Assembly (NCBI GenBank): GCA_020698575.1
Contig: CM036255.1
Location: 22,868,501-22,932,500 of the forward strand
Reading direction: 5' to 3'
Source: Bostrychus sinensis
Taxonomy: Eukaryota > Chordata > Actinopteri > Gobiiformes > Eleotridae
DNA length: 64,000 nucleotides
The notes beneath the pieces are model-generated. The model did no database searches and was not told where the DNA came from. It saw only the letters and a program-made list of their open reading frames with translations. Below are positions 12,701-23,547 of the stretch, piece by piece (the stretch's first letter is position 1; each line of letters starts with the position of its first letter). Position numbers and translations under genes: made by a program.

Positions 12701-15700
12701 ATAAAAAAAATACTATTAAAGTTTTTATTTGACTGTTTTAGCTTTAATATGTATAATCTTTCTTTTTATTTGGTGCAATTGTTAGTAGTGATACATGGCT
12801 CGACAAAGACAAAATACAAAGGCCAATGATTTACACAGGTTTTCAAGCTTACTACTTTTCATGTCATCTTTTGTAATTCCTTTTGTAAATAATGTTGTGT
12901 CACAAGTTATGTTCAAAGTAAACATATTTTTTGCTGTTGATTTATTTCTGTTTATTTGTTTTATTGTCGAGGCAGAGAAACAAAACCAAATCAGGAACCA
13001 CATATCAAAAAAGAACATTATTACAAGTTTTATCAACAATTTTCACAGTTTTTATAGTATGCTAATTCTAAAAACCTAAAACAACAACAACTACTACTAC
13101 GGCTGCAACTACTATTACTACCACCACCACTACTATTACTACTACTACTGCTACTTCTACTAGTCATTTTTGACCAGGAGACAGCTTTATCTGAAAGACA
13201 AAATCTGTATCAAGACGAGGTTAAGACTTGTTACTTGTTGAACTTAACAAAAGTAACAGTAACACTTTATAACTCATGTTAATAATTTTTAATTGAGTCC
13301 CATGAGTTTATTACTCAATAATTAAACATTAATAACAATGTTTATAACTTAATGGACTTTGTTAATGTTGAATTTTTTTTTATTATTCAGGAGCTTTCTT
13401 TTTTGTTAGGGGCCACCACAGTAAACTGGTCGCACAGTGATTCAGCAGGTTTTTACTCTGGGTGCCCTTCCTGTTGCAACCAGATACATACAGTGACCGC
13501 AGTAAGCAATGTGGGTGAAGTGTCTTGCTCAGGGACACAAAGACAGTGTGCACTATGATCAAGGTTCAACCACTGACCCTCTGCTTAACTGACTGCGCCA
13601 GTGTTTTTTGTTTGTTGAAGTAATGCTTTGTTAATAATAAATAAACTGGTTACTAATCCTTCTATAATTCTAACTAATCCTTAATTAATGTGTTATAGAG
13701 CGTCTGTAGTCCCTTTTGTGTAGCTTTTTTTAAATATAATTTATAATTACTAAATAATTGATAAAAAACATCATAAAAAGTAGATGATGTATAGTTTTCA
13801 TAGATTTTTTTCTAACAGGACCACAGTCAGTGTCTAGTTCCGTGTCTCACCACAGAGATAGAAGACGGCGGGCCAGCCCAGAGTCTCAGAGATGAAGCCG
13901 GTCAGAGGCAAAGCGATAAATGCCCCAAAGTTTCCTCCGGATCCAGAGAAAGACATGAGTCGGGACCGCTCGAGCGGAGGAGCCCAGCGAGCCCAGATTG
14001 CCATCATGGCCGGGAACGTCACGCCCTGCACACAAAAACACACAGAAAACTGGTCTGAAAATGAAGGAGGCAGAGCTGAAGATGTTGAGGTTCTCTTTGA
14101 GATCGATGAGGACAGACAGGATTAAGAATGAGAGCATCAGAGAGACAGCTCATGTTAGATGTTTTTGAGATAAGTCAGAGAAGTCAGATGGTTGGAGATG
14201 GTTTGGAGTGAATTTATGGGATGCTGAAGTTAGCAGTGGTTCACAAAGTGGAGTGCTGGGCCTCCTGGTGGGCCACAAAGGTACTGCAGGTGTCAAGTTT
14301 GAAATGAAGAAAATATCACTTTGAAGAACTTTTAAGCCAAGTGTTTTTTTGCAATGTTTTTATAGAAATCTATGGGGAAAAACATTTGACTTTTGAATAC
14401 AGTAAAGTTTTATTGAGGGGGGTTTGTGTAGTATTGTGTGATTTTTAAAGGGGGGCAAAGCTCTTGACTTTGGGAAAGGCTGACCCAAAGAAAGACCAAA
14501 GAGGAGATTTATGCATGTGGTGAAAGAGGACATGAAGTTAGTTAGTGTGAGAGAGAAAAGGGTGCAGAGGACAGGGTAAAATGAAAGACTAATAGATATA
14601 AGTTGGCAAAAATGTCTTCTGCTTAAAAGCTATATAAGGCAAAGTTAATTTTTATTATTTAGAAGGACCAATATGTATAAAAGACTTAATGTTTGTTTTA
14701 TTTTGACATGCCTATATGAGTACTTTGTTCTGTTTACCTCTCCAAAGCCCTCCAGAGCCCTGAGTGCGAACAGCCACTTCGACCCCCACTGAGCGCACAA
14801 AGGTGTGAGGAGGGTTAGTGCTGCTGTGCCCAAAACCCCCAGTCCCAGAAACTTGGTCCCTCCGTAGTGTCCCGCCAGGTAACCTCCGGGAATCTGAGTG
14901 CACAGGTAACCAAAGAAGAAGGCCCCCAGTAGCCAGCCCTGGGTCTCTGAGTCCCATGTGTACTGAGGGACCTGGGCAAGAGAGAAAACACATTTATAAA
15001 CAATAATGTGATCATGTTATACTTAAAAATCACTCAAAAAACAAATGTAGTACAACATGTACAGTATTTTAAGCCATTTTTTATTATTGTGAGGTGTTTG
15101 GTGCCCCTCATCATGTAAGGCTTCTGTAGGTCCTTAGAAAAGCTCAATGTTCGGAAATCAAGGCTATGTTTATAAAAATGCACTCTTAAAATAAACAAAA
15201 AGCTATGCTATGATACATCTACATAAAACATGATTTACAACTGCCTTTCCAGAGAAGTTAACCATTTCCAAAGTCTCTACATCGCACATTTATGGTGAAA
15301 ATGTGTGATAAAAAGGTTTATGTTGAACAAAAATACGAAAAGATGTGCACTTTTTTTGCCCCACTTAACAGTACACCCTAGTGGAGAAAGTGTAGATTGC
15401 ATGCCCATGCCTCTCGTTTATGAACAAAACAGCCATAAACAAGTGTAATAAGAACGTTGCTTTGAGAAAAGGGGAACAAAATTAATTTTGTTCATAATGG
15501 TCATAATCTCCCAGTGTTTTTCAAATTAAAAGAATTTTTAGCGTTACTGTAATCAAATCGTATGAATTATTTAAATCAGTGGTTCTCAACATGGGGTCTG
15601 GGACTCTCTGAAGGTCTCCAAAGGTAATTGAATTGTAATATTGTCAATATTACAATTAATTTTAAGTTTCAATTCATTATTTATTTCAGACACATGATTT

Positions 15701-18700
15701 TGGTCCATAACAACAAATAAAACATACTTCTATAGTTGGGGGTCCGCATAGGATTTTTGGAAATTTAAGGGGGCCACGACAGTCTTGACTTTGTGAATGG
15801 CTGTTCTAAATAATTATTTGTGTGGAAGAACGATCCTGTTATTGTAATGTATTTGTTATAAGAGTTTGTTGTGAGTGTAAACTGTAAAGGGTATTTGCAG
15901 ACCATCCTGTATGTTTGTTTGCTTAGTTTGGAGAAAGGAACAGGTCATATATATATTTTTCTTCTGCTTTTTTTTTTTATTTCAGTAACAAATGGATGGG
16001 TAATTATTTTATCTTGAAACAACCAGCTGCTTTCTCCAGCTGCATAATAATGAAGAGATAAAAGAAATGGGATTTTCTTGGATTTTATGGATATTTAATT
16101 GTTTTTGAAGATGTAAATGTAAAGTGTTAAAGATACACTACCCAATTATATTTCCCTTGTATCTGAGGACAACTAATTATTCAGTCAACAGCAGCATAAT
16201 AGAAGTAATCTCTGCAGAAATGAGACTCTGAGACCTCATCTGGACTTTGTTATAAGGCATTTTCTTCAGAGGGAAAACTAGAGACAAATTTTTTTGACCA
16301 ATCACATGCTCAGAACAAAGGAGGTGGTTTCTTTCAGATTAGGGGCACTTTCATTGGTTGAGTCTGAGCTCTTGCACGTCTTAAGTCCAACCGGAAAAAG
16401 ACCACTTCTAGCGCTGGCAACTACTGCTTACACCACACAACAGCAGAAAACAAGGAAAAACAGAGAAAGAAAAAAAGAGAAGCAAATCTAACATTAAACT
16501 AAATAAAACCCTAATATAGAGGAGTGAGGAAGAGAGCTTTTTATGTTGTTCAGCTTCTCTAAGTCTCACAGACAGGTACAGGTGTGACCTTACCCCGTCC
16601 GGCTGTCTGAAGGTGTTAGTGTTGTTGGTGCCTGGCAGAGGACACACGTGTTTTGAGGAGTTGGAGGAGTTGGTCGCCGGGGTCGGGTCAGTGTTGTTCA
16701 CCATGGCGACCATCGCCACGCTGAGGTTGACGCGGAGACCATAGACCACAGTGAACCCGAGGAACATAAGGATGGCCAGGTTGACCCGGGCCGAGCAGCA
16801 CAGAGGAGGGACTGGGAGAAGACATGGGCAGATCTATTAATCACATTTGTTATAGTGATACAAATTTAAATGGAGTGAGGTTGGTGAACTAGTACACGTC
16901 TTTGTTGCTACATATTGCTTCACCAGAAATCGTTTGAAATTATCAGTGTTTTGTGATGATTATTACAAGACGACACTATCCAATCCACTTTATTTATATA
17001 GCACAATTTATAAACAAAGACAAAGAAGATGAGAAGGGTTTCTAAAGTTCTGCACAAAGAACAATATAGAAAAAACAATAAATAATACTCTGTTTAGATT
17101 TACTAGTGCCCATTAAATAATAAAAAAACAGTAAAACCAAATAATACTAGTACAAGTAGTAGTAGTAGTACAACAAAATAACAATAAATAGGTAAAACAT
17201 CATAAAATAAAACAATAAAAGACACAGGACTACACAACTCAGGCAGAGTTTAAAGCCAGATAAAAAAAAAAGGGTCTTAAGACAAGACTTAAAACATCTG
17301 ACTGTGGGAGCCGTCCTGATGAGGAGGGGGGGCAGAGCGTTCCCTAGTTTGTGCCCGCACAGAGAAGGCCCGGACCCCCTGGTCTTAGGAACCATGCACT
17401 AGTCGGCCTACTGTGATTTAAATGTAAATTAATGCAAGAAACAATATTCATATTGTATAGGTAATATTGTCCTTTTTGGAATAATTACAATATTGGCTTA
17501 TAAAAAAAAAAAAAAAAATTTTGGACAGATGTATTAATACCTGTCTCTCTTAGAAAGTATTTTGAACTAAAACAATTACACTGTTTGCACTAAAACAGAA
17601 GGACAATATTAGCCACTTTTGTAATATTGCGTCTGTCTTTCTTGGTCTAATCTGTCAGGATGTACCGGTATATCATTAAACTTATTCATAATAAAATTTC
17701 TGGAGTCCGTCCTGTTTGTACCAGTTCAAAGCCCAGGCCTGGCACATGACACTGAACACCTGATGGGCATCCAAACGTGATATAAAAGAAATCTGGGTTT
17801 ACAGTAAGAGAAGCTGCAGAGTCATCAGTAAAATCTTTCTGATGAGCTATGGGTCAAGTTTAGTGATACCTAAAGGGAGACAATTTTAACAACTGTCCAG
17901 GCTAACTCTGGTACATTTGCAGCCATGTTAATTAATGTACACTGTTCCTAGCAAATAAACCAATAAATAAAAATAAACCAAAGAACGTCAATGTTTATAT
18001 ATTCAGTTGCATCACAGTTTACATCTTTTCTAGTTCTGGAAAATGCTTTACATATAAGGTTGAACTTGAAAATGTGAAATAAGCCCAGGTGGATCAATAC
18101 TAATAAAACACCCCTAAAACATCTTTGTCCTTGATGATATATTTACTACTGATTTTATATAAAACTTGTTAATATTGGCGACAGTTGCGGGCTGTGCTTG
18201 GAGCATACTCAGGGTAAAGGAACATCCCAGGTTCCGTCAGAGCGAGTGTAGAAAAAGTGAAAAAGGCCTGGTTTCAGAAAGGGCCAATGTGTTGAAGAAT
18301 AAAATTAAATACATAATCCAGAAAAGAGCTGCAGATGAGAGAGAGTCCAGTGCAGAAAAGTTTATTGTATGCCACAACAAACTGAGCTCATGTCCGGTTC
18401 CCACAAAAGCCTCCGAGCTCATCCAAACATGATCTTTTATACCTTTCTGGTTTACATATGTTCTTGACAATGACCAGTCAGCACTCCTCCAGAAAGGTGT
18501 GGCTCAAGTTTCTCATTTAAGATATTAGACCTCCCTAAATGTACTGATACCAACCCCAGGCCCAGGTGTCCTGGACACCTGCAGGACCTTGGGTTCATGA
18601 GACCTTGGGTTGAGGCCATGGAATATTCACGAAAATTAAGTAATGGAAATGTATCAACTCTGATGTAATGTGGGGGTAGCCTGTGACACGCCCATCATGT

Positions 18701-19234
18701 TAGGTGCCTTTTTATTCTTATGTTATCAACATGTGACCACATCCACTAAACTGCATCCCCTAGTGGCAGTGGCACTAATCTACAATCAGGAACCCAATGA
18801 AACTCTTTCCCTCTGTGTGTGTGTGTTGTGTGTGTGTATTGTCTTATCTTCAGTGAGGCCGAGTGCAAACACTCACAGCACTTAAGTATTTTACTATAAT
18901 AAATATATAAGATTATATGAAGCTTGATCATATGTATAACCAGCAAAATGTAAATAACATTACTCATAGATTACTCAAAGTTTGACTGTACATTTAATTA
19001 TTAACATAAAAGCATCAGAAAATCAACCCTCAATGTTATCTTATAATCTCCAAATGTAACAACATTTATAGCTTTTTAACTCATTAATCTCTAAACTTTA
19101 TAATCTGTGATTTAATTAAGCTGTAGTTTTCCCTGCCCCAGTAACACACCTGTCTCGGGCTTGACCAGCGGCTCATAGTCCTCCTCATCCTCCAGAGGCT
19201 CCGTGTTGATGGAGCAGCCATTTGAGAGCGGCAT
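9760..19234 (-). CDS. slc17a5: Sialin-type lysosomal anion transporter, complete
   Basis: Sialin exports sialic acid and other anions with H+ from lysosomes and is a 12-TM major-facilitator protein of the SLC17 family. Coding exons from 5' to 3' (minus strand) are 19150-19234, 16594-16811, 14738-14971, 13851-14025, 12409-12527, 11593-11754, 11361-11493, 10575-10722, 10380-10470 and 9760-9927. All introns are GT-AG and all phases join, giving 510 aa (human sialin is 495). The first helix holds YGLRVNLSV with Arg55, aligned to the residue mutated in Salla disease. A lumenal loop with several N-X-T/S sequons follows, then WDSETQGWLLG, ERSRLMSFSGSG, PLWAIIITQ and IAPRYAGFLLGITNTF, all close to human sialin. 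The N-terminus is acidic with a YEPL motif in place of the human dileucine signal. It could be a sialin-like paralogue; the family call is firm, the orthologue call less so. Confidence 0.9.
10830..11337. mobile_element. TTAA-inserting MITE, copy A
   Basis: The element is flanked by TTAA on both sides and begins AGCTGCACTACATGATTTTG. It ends with the inverted repeat, CAGGTAGTGCAGCT. It is about 500 bp, has no coding capacity, and lies in the slc17a5 intron between 10722 and 11361. Closely similar copies lie at 35895-36412 (same orientation) and 24160-24654 (inverted). TTAA target duplications are known for piggyBac and Kolobok transposons; which one mobilised this family is not shown by the sequence. 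Confidence 0.8.
13084..13165. repeat. Imperfect ACT/ACC triplet microsatellite
   Basis: CTACTACTAC-like triplets with ACC and GCT interruptions lie in the slc17a5 intron between 12527 and 13851. Confidence 0.8.
13395..13605 (-). mobile_element. tRNA-derived SINE copy 3 in slc17a5 intron
   Basis: On the minus strand a tRNA-like head reads CACTGGCGCAGTCAG (about 13589-13603), followed by box B-like GTTGAACCTT (13561-13570). The common core (plus strand GTGAAGTGTCTTGCTCAGGG at 13515-13534) and a tail GGTGGCCCCTAAC follow. It is in the same orientation as the host gene. Confidence 0.65.
14230..14490. mobile_element. hAT-like MITE remnant
   Basis: The left end CAGTGGTTCACAAAGT and the right end CTTTGGGAAAGGCTGA are imperfect inverted repeats of the CAGTGGTTCTCAAA type seen in hAT-superfamily MITEs. 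It lies in the slc17a5 intron between 14025 and 14738. A related piece lies at 15578-15810. The target duplication is not clear. Confidence 0.45.
15578..15810. mobile_element. hAT-like MITE remnant, second
   Basis: The segment begins CAGTGGTTCTCAACATGGGG and ends GACTTTGTGAATGGCTGTTC, an imperfect inversion of the start. It contains GTCTGGGACTCTCTGAAGG and GGGGTCCGCATAGG, typical of this kind of element. It lies in the slc17a5 intron between 14971 and 16594. Confidence 0.45.
16120..16390. mobile_element. Degenerate relative of the TTAA MITE
   Basis: The segment holds diverged versions of blocks found in the three clear copies (AATAGAAGTAATCTCTG, GAGACTCTGAGACCTCATCT, TTGTTATAAGGC, TTTGACCAATCACATGCTC) in the same order as copies A and C reversed. 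The ends are too decayed for target duplications to be seen. Confidence 0.35.
16983..17400. repeat. Interspersed fish repeat (TTTATTTATATAGCAC type)
   Basis: The segment contains CACTTTATTTATATAGCACA at the left, an A-rich middle with a short AGT run near 17155-17170, and GGGTCTTAAGACAAGACTTA followed by GGGCAGAGCGTTCCCTAGTT. This order is common in teleost interspersed repeats. No reverse-transcriptase frame is present. It is intronic in slc17a5. Confidence 0.55.
18172..18697 (-). mobile_element. Solo LTR with 5-bp target duplication
   Basis: The element is 526 bp and is flanked by a perfect direct repeat TGTTA (18167-18171 and 18698-18702). On the minus strand it starts TGATGGGCG and ends GTCGCCAATAT, giving a short imperfect inversion (ATGGGCG / ATTGGCG). 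The usual final CA is not present. A TATA box (TATAAAA, 18435-18441) is followed about 75 nt later by AATAAA (18361-18366), which is the order promoter, then short R, then poly(A) signal of an LTR. No gag, pol or env frame is nearby. It lies in slc17a5 intron 1, in the gene's orientation. The class (gypsy-like or endogenous retrovirus) is not resolved. Confidence 0.7.
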
Positions 19235-19448
19235 GGCACTTTTCAGACTCCGGTTTGGTTTGAGATCAGGTCAGTGGCATCTCGAGGATCCAGAGCTGGA
19301 GGAAACATGGGCAGAGTCAGGACAAAGAGGCCCAGAGACAGTGACAGACATATGACACATACTTAACATGGCAATAAACATACCAAGACAGGTCAGACCA
19401 TGGCAGGAGTCAGCAGATTCCTGAGAGCGGAGACATGTTCAAGAAAAC
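19150..19448 (-). other. slc17a5 5' exons: start exon plus upstream UTR exon
   Basis: The start-codon exon extends from its donor (19150) through the ATG (19232-19234) to a likely acceptor after 19295 (CTCCAG/CTCTGG on the minus strand). A candidate untranslated exon lies at 19384-19448, bounded by TTACAG and GTATGT. That exon contains an ATG that opens a seven-codon upstream ORF. A further leader exon may begin at 22904 (donor AAG/GTAAGC) near the shared promoter with mycbp. Confidence 0.4.
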
Positions 19449-21660
19449 CTGTAACAAAAGGACGATAACGTTTAAAATACAGCAACAAAAACACACAGCT
19501 GTTGTTGGTTGACAGACAGTAACTAAATACTTTTTACTCATATAAATTAGAAATGTTTATTTAACCTCAGCAGTAAAATGGGAAGGAAGGCAAAAATGCT
19601 CAACTAAATCTCTACTACAACTAGTACTACCACATAACCAGAGCGCCCTGAGTTTGAGTCCAGGTCTGTAGTAGTACTGATATTAGTAGCAGAGAAGTAA
19701 ATGTTACTATCACTACTTTTTACATTACTTGGATGGACCACCTTAAAATTATTTGCCTGGAACACGCTAGCATAGACATTTACTCATCCATTAGACCTTG
19801 CATTTCAACTTTTATAGGGGCGGCTTCACTATGTGTATTATTCACACTTGGTATATAATTATACTCCTACAAAGTTCACATTATATCCTTTGGCTTGTCT
19901 AAATATTTTTTTTCTATCCCACTATCATTCATACTAACAGAAATAACTTGCTATGCGAGCCATAATACTATTTAGTTGCACAGTCAGTCCATTTACAATT
20001 TATAGCAAAGTTACACAGAATAGGGTATTTGATTTGTGAATTAAGTTAAATCAACAAACAGTTCTGTGTAATTGTTCAGGACTGTCTTGTCTTGTATCAG
20101 AACAGTATGTCATGGTTAGAGTGTATTTTATGATAGTGACATTTTCCCGGAGCATCTAAGGACATACAAAGGTGGTTTTTAGGAATGGCGGTAATGCACC
20201 TCATCAAGATGGTTGCCAACCACCGTAAAACACCAGGAATAAGAAGAAAAAGGTGTTATTTTGTAATGTAACGTCTGTTTAAGTCAAATGCTGCTGTGAT
20301 ACAGGTTTGTATACAAATGTGATATAAATGAAATGAAATTGAAATATGTTAACTAATAACTTCCTCTTGTGATTGATAATAGCTGTAGAGATGCTTAGTC
20401 ATCGTTGCGTTTCACTTGTCAAATTCAGTTTACAACAAAACAATGCTTCCTCTGCCAGTAAGGAAAAAATGGAGAACAAAAATTATCTTTAGAGGAACTA
20501 AAAAATGTCACTTGTTTTTGACATTTAGATTAATTACGTTATTAAAATGTTGTAGCTCACCACAAAAAAGAAAGTGATCCTGCTGCCAATTTCTTAAAAT
20601 GTGACAGTCTATCAAGATTGTGTCAAACAGTTCTTTGCTTTCATGACTGAGATGACTGACTTGTGTCTGTGTCTTGTTTTGAGGTTTAAAGTGGCATGTG
20701 ACAGCAACAACTTGAATAACCAGCTCTACATTTCATTTAGTGTTTAACTAATGATCACTGTCAGGAAGTGTCTTCACCTGTGCACAGGAGGAGGCCCCAA
20801 GTCAATGTCTATGAGAGATAACTTCAATAAACTTGTGCTGTCCTGTTAACTGTACACTGAAATGGTGACTTAATCAGTACAGATGTGTGGGTACATGTTT
20901 CAAGAATTTAGATCAATATGTGTCTTCCTTCAACAAACATAAACACATTACAAAATCATTATCTACAAACCAACAAGGAACAAAGGATAAATTATTCTGA
21001 ACTGTTTGTCTGTTTAACAAAGAGAAACAAAATCCCAATGTAGTGATCAGATTTTTTTTATTGTTGGTCATTTGGTGTTACACTGCAACTATTTAGCTGC
21101 AACCACAAAAAAAAAAAAAAAAGCCGTCACCTTTCTTGACCTATATAATCTTAAAGTAACACAATTTTCTTTTACTCTAAAATAAACATAAAATTATTGT
21201 CAATCTCATCACCTTTCTCCATCAACACGTAAATATATATAGCTAGACTGTGTTTGGCCAGGTAATTTTATATTTTATATTCATGATATATATATATATT
21301 TTATATTTTTTTGTTACACTTATTTATATTGCACATTTTTAATGCAATTTTATTGCTTTCTGCACTATATTCTGCATTAAGAGCTGCTTTAACAAGTGAC
21401 TTTCTCTGGTCATGAGAATAATAACGTTCAATTAATCACTGAAAATATACATTAAAATCATTAAAATATACTGTCCAAGTATTTTTTATGAGCCAGAAGA
21501 ATTACCCTTTGTTCAGAGCTGGAAGGGACAAAATAACTGTAAATTATATACCGCACTTTAGCCAGTCACACCATCACCTACATTTTTACAAAACATACAG
21601 AGTTTCTGATAGGTGTTGATGCAAGATATTTACAATTAATGTTGATATAATTAATGTTAA
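19449..21660. other. Intronic or leader region, nothing recognised
   Basis: AT-rich sequence between the candidate leader exons of slc17a5. A poly(A) run lies at about 21106-21122. No exon, RNA gene or clear transposon could be supported. Confidence 0.4.
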
Positions 21661-21663
21661 GGG

Positions 21664-21790
21664 TTAAGGTATACTTTATTGTCCCCATAGGGAAATTTGT
21701 TCTCTGCATTTGACCCATCCTTCAATTCTGCCAGGACAACCTGTCAGGAGCAGTGGGCAACTGTATTCTGTATTCATCATGATTTTGTAC
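21664..21790. repeat. Interspersed fish repeat fragment
   Basis: The fragment contains ACTTTATTGTCCCCATAGGG, then TCTGCATTTGACCCATCC and AGCAGTGGGCAACTG. This combination recurs widely in teleost genomes and is a non-coding remnant here. Confidence 0.5.
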
Positions 21791-21824
21791 AACTTATCAA
21801 TGCAATATAGTGTTTTGTTTAGAG

Positions 21825-22135
21825 CAGGGGTCACCAACGAGGTGCTCGCAGGCACCAGGTAGCCCTTCAGGAGCTCGTGAGGTGCCCACGAGCAGTGACT
21901 TCTGCAGTGTTTTAGTCATAATAATTTTTTTTAAACTTGTTTTTATGTTCAATTAATTACAAGAATATTTTTATAAACATTATCATTAATGCAAAGCAAA
22001 CAATCATACAATCCTAGTGTCATTTGAAAGGCATGTCAAGACTTTAATATAGAGGATTATTTTGCACGAGTAGCCCTCAGTACAAATTCTCATCTTTTGG
22101 GTAGCCCTCAAACCCAAAAAGGTTGGAGACCCCTG
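21825..22135. mobile_element. hAT-type MITE, 311 bp, with 8-bp target duplication
   Basis: Terminal inverted repeats CAGGGGTCACCAAC and GTTGGAGACCCCTG (13 of 14 match) enclose 311 bp. They are flanked by a perfect 8-bp direct repeat GTTTAGAG (21817-21824 and 22136-22143). CAGGGGT-type ends with 8-bp duplications are characteristic of the hAT superfamily. There is no transposase frame, so the element is non-autonomous. The intact duplication suggests fairly recent insertion. Confidence 0.9.
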
Positions 22136-23179
22136 GTTTAGAGTCTTAAAATATAAAAACATATATATTTATATGTATCTTACAGGTCACATTTCAATGA
22201 ACTTTTACATAATTTAATGTTAAATCTAGGACTTCCTTACCAAAATAAATAATTATAGCTTTCGGCAAAATGTTTTCCTCTTTGGCATGTGACTGGGTTT
22301 GCACTGTGAGCATCTGTTAAAACGTGACAGGCTGTGTCACAGGATCTTTAAATGAGCACTTTTTTTCTCCTTGAAACAATTAGGCTAATGTATTATGAAC
22401 ACAGTGTAATAGACTAGGCTCACAAAATTACCACATAGACACTGACAGTTCTTTGGTATTTGCTTTTGGGGGAATTTTTAGACGAGGATTGCATTGAAGT
22501 GTGTTTTCTTGAATCAACATAGTGCTGCTGCACTATTCAAATAACATTTTATGACATTTGAATATCCTGTCATCAAAGGGTTTTTACACAGTATGTTGTA
22601 TGAATAGATCTGCTAAAGTAACTATCAAAAGTTGACAACATATTATTCAATATTTACATTAGTAGATGTTAGGCAAAGGAAAGAATAACACTGCACATTT
22701 AAGATAGTATTCATCACTGCTGAGTTTTTAGATTGAGAGTAGATATGATATCGCAGAAAACCAATCCGTAAACCACAGTAACCACAAAATACACAAACGG
22801 ACTAGGAGATTAAATAGTAGAGCATTTTCAATAAGTTAAGCATTTAGCCTGCTGCTAACAAAGAATGTTAACTGGTATTTTGGTGAAACAGGCAGAGGCT
22901 TACCTTATAAACTGTTTACAGCACCGGTCTCTTGGTTGTGAATGTCACGCCGGTCAGTTTTATGGACTCATACGGTGAGAATTAAGGTTATTAAAGTTTT
23001 TATTCTCTCGTACTGTGGTCATATCACTTAAAACCACCCGGCGATAAGACAAATGCATAGTGTTATTGGTTTTTAACGATCGAGAGGAGAACCAGTCAGT
23101 CACATGAGCGCTAAGAGTAAAACGATGTGTAAAGAACTGGATGAGAAGCGTAAAGCCTGAACTGGGCCACGGCGTCACA

Positions 23180-23547
23180 TCCGATTGTTTGTAGATCAGT
23201 TAACAGGAAATGACGTAGAGGTAATGTACGAGTAGTTCCTCCAACGTTGCTACTAGCCGCTAATAAGCTTCGTTTTGACCGATCGTTTACTAATTAAAAT
23301 ATCTTGTTTGGTATAATTGACATAATATTTTATAACGAGTTGTTATTTTTTGGAATAACATTTAACGTAACAATTTTTACCTGTAGAAAATACGTACTTC
23401 CGTGTATCTATCATATGTCGTCATGGCAACCGGTGTGCTTCCTGTATTCCTTACGAAAGGCAAACACAGCCAGCTGCAAGAAGTCGCCTAAATTAATGTG
23501 TCACAAGTTTGTTAGTAGCGCTAAACTGTTTGGATATCAACGGGACC
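23180..23547. promoter_or_regulatory. Probable bidirectional promoter slc17a5/mycbp
   Basis: The interval separates the mycbp start (plus strand, 23548) from the likely slc17a5 leader exon (minus strand, from 22904). It holds an RFX X-box-like palindrome GTCGTCATGGCAAC (23417-23430). I see no TATA box at an obvious position. Bidirectional use is inferred from the divergent arrangement. Confidence 0.45.
23417..23430 (+). promoter_or_regulatory. RFX X-box-like site upstream of mycbp
   Basis: GTCGTC-AT-GGCAAC fits the X-box consensus GTNRYC-N(1-3)-RGYAAC exactly and lies 118 nt before the mycbp ATG. RFX factors drive many ciliary genes, and MYCBP has a ciliary orthologue (FAP174 in Chlamydomonas), so the site makes functional sense. 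Binding itself is inferred. Confidence 0.5.
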
